Shown: positions 62,480 to 64,000 of the stretch, piece after piece
How the letters are laid out: each line of letters begins with the position of its first letter
How positions within the stretch are numbered: position 1 is the first letter of the stretch
Source: an uncultured Saprospiraceae bacterium
GTDB taxonomy: Bacteria > Bacteroidota > Bacteroidia > Chitinophagales > Saprospiraceae
Direction of reading: 5' to 3'
DNA length: 64,000 nucleotides
Assembly: GCA_938015435.1 (NCBI GenBank)
Contig: CALLPN010000002.1
Span: forward strand, 248,001 to 312,000
Program-made: the position numbers and the translations under genes
Notes under the pieces: generated by a model
Seen by the model: only the letters and a program-made list of their open reading frames with translations
Databases searched by the model: none
What the model was told of the DNA's origin: nothing

Positions 62480-63613
62480 ATGAAAAACCGTAACTATCTA
62501 AACAGCGCTGGTGCAGCTATCATGAGTGATCGTACTGTCGAAGTAATTACTGACTATCTTAAACTAGAGCAGCAAATCGGTGGCTATGAAGCGATGTTTG
62601 CGTCCGCAGAAGAACAAGCAATATTTTATACAAGAGTACAAGTGCTAATCAATGCTAATGATGTAACTGAGATCGCTTATACTGATGGTGGTAGTCGTGG
62701 ATGGAATTCTTTACTCAATGGCTTGGACCAAAATACGGTTGACAGTTTCGTTACGTTATCCAGTGAGTATGTTACCAATATTACAACCTTGAAAATATTG
62801 GCGGATAAGTATAATAAACCTTTGCATATCATACCTTGTAAGATAGATGGTAGCTTTGAGATAGATCTCTTAGCTGAGAAAGTGGTAATGGGAAAATGTT
62901 GTATTGCGATCAGTGAAGCCACAGCACAAGGATCTATCGTAAACCCTATAGAGGCCATTGGAGAAATAGCTCAAAAAAACAATGCAATCTATATAGTAGA
63001 TGGCACTCAATCGACCGGACAAATACCGATAGATGTGCAGGCTATGAAATGTCATGCGTTTACTGCCAATGGACGAAAGTGGTTGCGAGGACCAAGAGGA
63101 ACAGGATTTATGTTTATAAAATCAGGTGCTCCTTTTACGACTCAAATATTAGATGGAAGTAGTTCAAGAGCTTACAGTGTTAATGGCGAAATAAAAGTAG
63201 ACGTAGTCGATACCGCTAGACAATTCGAAATGTGGGAAAGGTGCATTGGTAATATGCTAGGATTATCTCAGGCCATCAAAGAATACTTAGATCTAGGACC
63301 AACAACAGTCCATGAGCAAATTGTAAAATATGCTAATCAAATAAGAAAAACAATCTGCGGCAATGAAAATATATTTCTTGTAGGAAAAGTGGGTTCGAAA
63401 TCTGGGATCATAGGGTTCATCGCAAAAGATGAAGAAACTCACATTCGAATATCAGACCTTTTTTCCAAAAACGATATAACTATTAGCGTAGTAAATGAGT
63501 GGGCTTGTCCATTATTTTTTGATAAAAAGACCCAAGTATATAGATTAGCTGCTCATCACGATGTAAGCCCAAAACGCATCGAAAAACTATGCAAGGTAAT
63601 CAGTGAAGTGTAG
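62480..63613 (+). CDS. Class V aminotransferase-like PLP enzyme (EgtE/cysteine-desulfurase-like)
   Basis: 377 aa, fold type I PLP enzyme. Start MKNRNYLNSAGAAIMSDRTV. Marks: ISEATAQGSIVNPIEAIGEI (~135), IYIVDGTQSTGQIPIDVQAM (~171; PLP-binding Asp) and the Schiff-base Lys in NGRKWLRGPRGTGFMF (~195). The RKWLxGPRGxG form is typical of EgtE-like sulfoxide lyases and related isopenicillin-epimerase-like enzymes. No EgtB/EgtD is nearby, so ergothioneine synthesis is not shown. The 3' end overlaps the convergent gene by 14 bp. Confidence 0.85.
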   Translation: MKNRNYLNSAGAAIMSDRTVEVITDYLKLEQQIGGYEAMFASAEEQAIFYTRVQVLINANDVTEIAYTDGGSRGWNSLLNGLDQNTVDSFVTLSSEYVTNITTLKILADKYNKPLHIIPCKIDGSFEIDLLAEKVVMGKCCIAISEATAQGSIVNPIEAIGEIAQKNNAIYIVDGTQSTGQIPIDVQAMKCHAFTANGRKWLRGPRGTGFMFIKSGAPFTTQILDGSSSRAYSVNGEIKVDVVDTARQFEMWERCIGNMLGLSQAIKEYLDLGPTTVHEQIVKYANQIRKTICGNENIFLVGKVGSKSGIIGFIAKDEETHIRISDLFSKNDITISVVNEWACPLFFDKKTQVYRLAAHHDVSPKRIEKLCKVISEV

Positions 63614-64000
63614 CGTATGAAAATGCTAAATATTTTCCGTGGTGTGTAATAGACAAATAAACGTCTTGCTTTATATTATCAAAGTATAATTCAGGGATTC
63701 CTAGTTCGGTCTTAATGATATCAATTTGATTTCTATTCCAATCTAGATCGACTGACAATTGATCTTTTATGATAGAGTAATAATCCTTCTTCACAGGGGT
63801 TTCGAAATTGACAACTTGATGTTTTACCTTTTCAGAAACATCTAAACTAGTCGATGAAAAAATATACTCCTCGCAGCAGATTGATGTGGTTCCATAATCT
63901 CTTCCTTCGATTGTTACAATACCTTTTTCATCACTCAATAATCTACACGCAATAGAAGAAGGATAAAAAGAACGCTCGTTAACACTTCTTACATATAATT
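63600..64000 (-). CDS. C-terminal part of an unidentified protein, weakly AcpS-like (5' end beyond window)
   Basis: The frame is open from its stop at 63600 to the right edge (about 133 codons), so its start is outside; the apparent internal start at 63938 is only a TTG. The tail (GIPELYFDNIKQ, VYLSITHHGKYLAFSYATLH) recalls the C-terminal strand-SxSHxxxxA motif of 4'-phosphopantetheinyl transferases (AcpS type). The catalytic Asp and Lys-Glu-Ala motifs would lie upstream, so this cannot be confirmed. It overlaps the class V enzyme tail-to-tail. Confidence 0.4.
   Translation of the reverse strand, partial: LYVRSVNERSFYPSSIACRLLSDEKGIVTIEGRDYGTTSICCEEYIFSSTSLDVSEKVKHQVVNFETPVKKDYYSIIKDQLSVDLDWNRNQIDIIKTELGIPELYFDNIKQDVYLSITHHGKYLAFSYATLH

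Noticed and set aside
62480..63613. Assignment as EgtE of ergothioneine synthesis
   Set aside because: The PLP motif is compatible but no EgtB or EgtD gene is adjacent, so only a family-level call is made.

Overview
The window reads as a chromosomal segment of a Bacteroidota bacterium, most likely of the Saprospiria (Lewinella/Saprospira-like) branch. Reasons seen in the sequence: AT-rich DNA, Bacteroidota-type -7 promoter boxes (TAnnTTTG) ahead of many genes, few clear Shine-Dalgarno sites, a type IX secretion (T9SS) sorting domain, SprB-like repeats, a giant SdrD_B-repeat surface protein, an ECF sigma factor paired with a membrane-plus-barrel anti-sigma factor, and many Sec/lipoprotein genes of unknown function. 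No tRNA, rRNA, CRISPR array, transposase or phage structural gene was seen, so this is mainly core and housekeeping genome with accessory islands.

Layout. 1-7408: N-terminal ~2470 residues of a giant secreted protein with 19 visible SdrD_B modules (minus strand, runs off the left edge). 8.0-12.5 kb: glycosyltransferase, penicillin-binding protein 1A with an acidic tail, small membrane protein. 12.7-14.5 kb: nitric-oxide/oxygen-type cluster (cupin, group III truncated haemoglobin, small membrane protein, Fe-S type Rrf2 regulator). 14.7-19.5 kb: lipoprotein and purL. 19.7-22.5 kb: an accessory cassette of two RlaP-like nucleotidyltransferases and an archaeo-eukaryotic-primase-like protein, the best candidate here for an undescribed system. 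22.8-34.8 kb: sterol-desaturase-like hydroxylase, sucA, aldo/keto reductase, secreted protein, methyltransferase, YfcC transporter/DUF3820/PhoD operon, DUF1761, a DUF4252-T9SS fusion, and a Fe-S uracil-DNA glycosylase. 34.9-39.6 kb: lipoprotein, ECF sigma factor, dual-membrane anti-sigma factor. 39.7-47.6 kb: stand-alone Pta regulatory module, Crp-type regulator, TPR protein, outer-membrane protein, coaX preceded by a 31-codon microprotein, and purH with an attenuator-like leader. 47.9-58.5 kb: kynureninase, PH-like protein, two thioredoxin-fold proteins, class III aminotransferase, then an apparent small regulon (outer-membrane protein plus lipoprotein, a DNA-binding regulator, an AMP-forming ligase) in which two promoters carry the same operator arrangement. 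58.8-64 kb: rpoN, aminopeptidase P, a class V aminotransferase-like PLP enzyme, and the C-terminal part of an unidentified gene.

How the genes work together. Central metabolism appears in scattered pieces (purL and purH for purines, sucA for the TCA cycle, coaX for CoA, kynU for tryptophan breakdown). Envelope functions dominate the rest. Regulation is unusually readable: a terminator hairpin between the purH promoter and its start codon; an inverted repeat plus half-site 18 bp ahead of the -7 box in two promoters next to a local regulator; a sigma/anti-sigma pair; and several palindromic repeat elements between genes.
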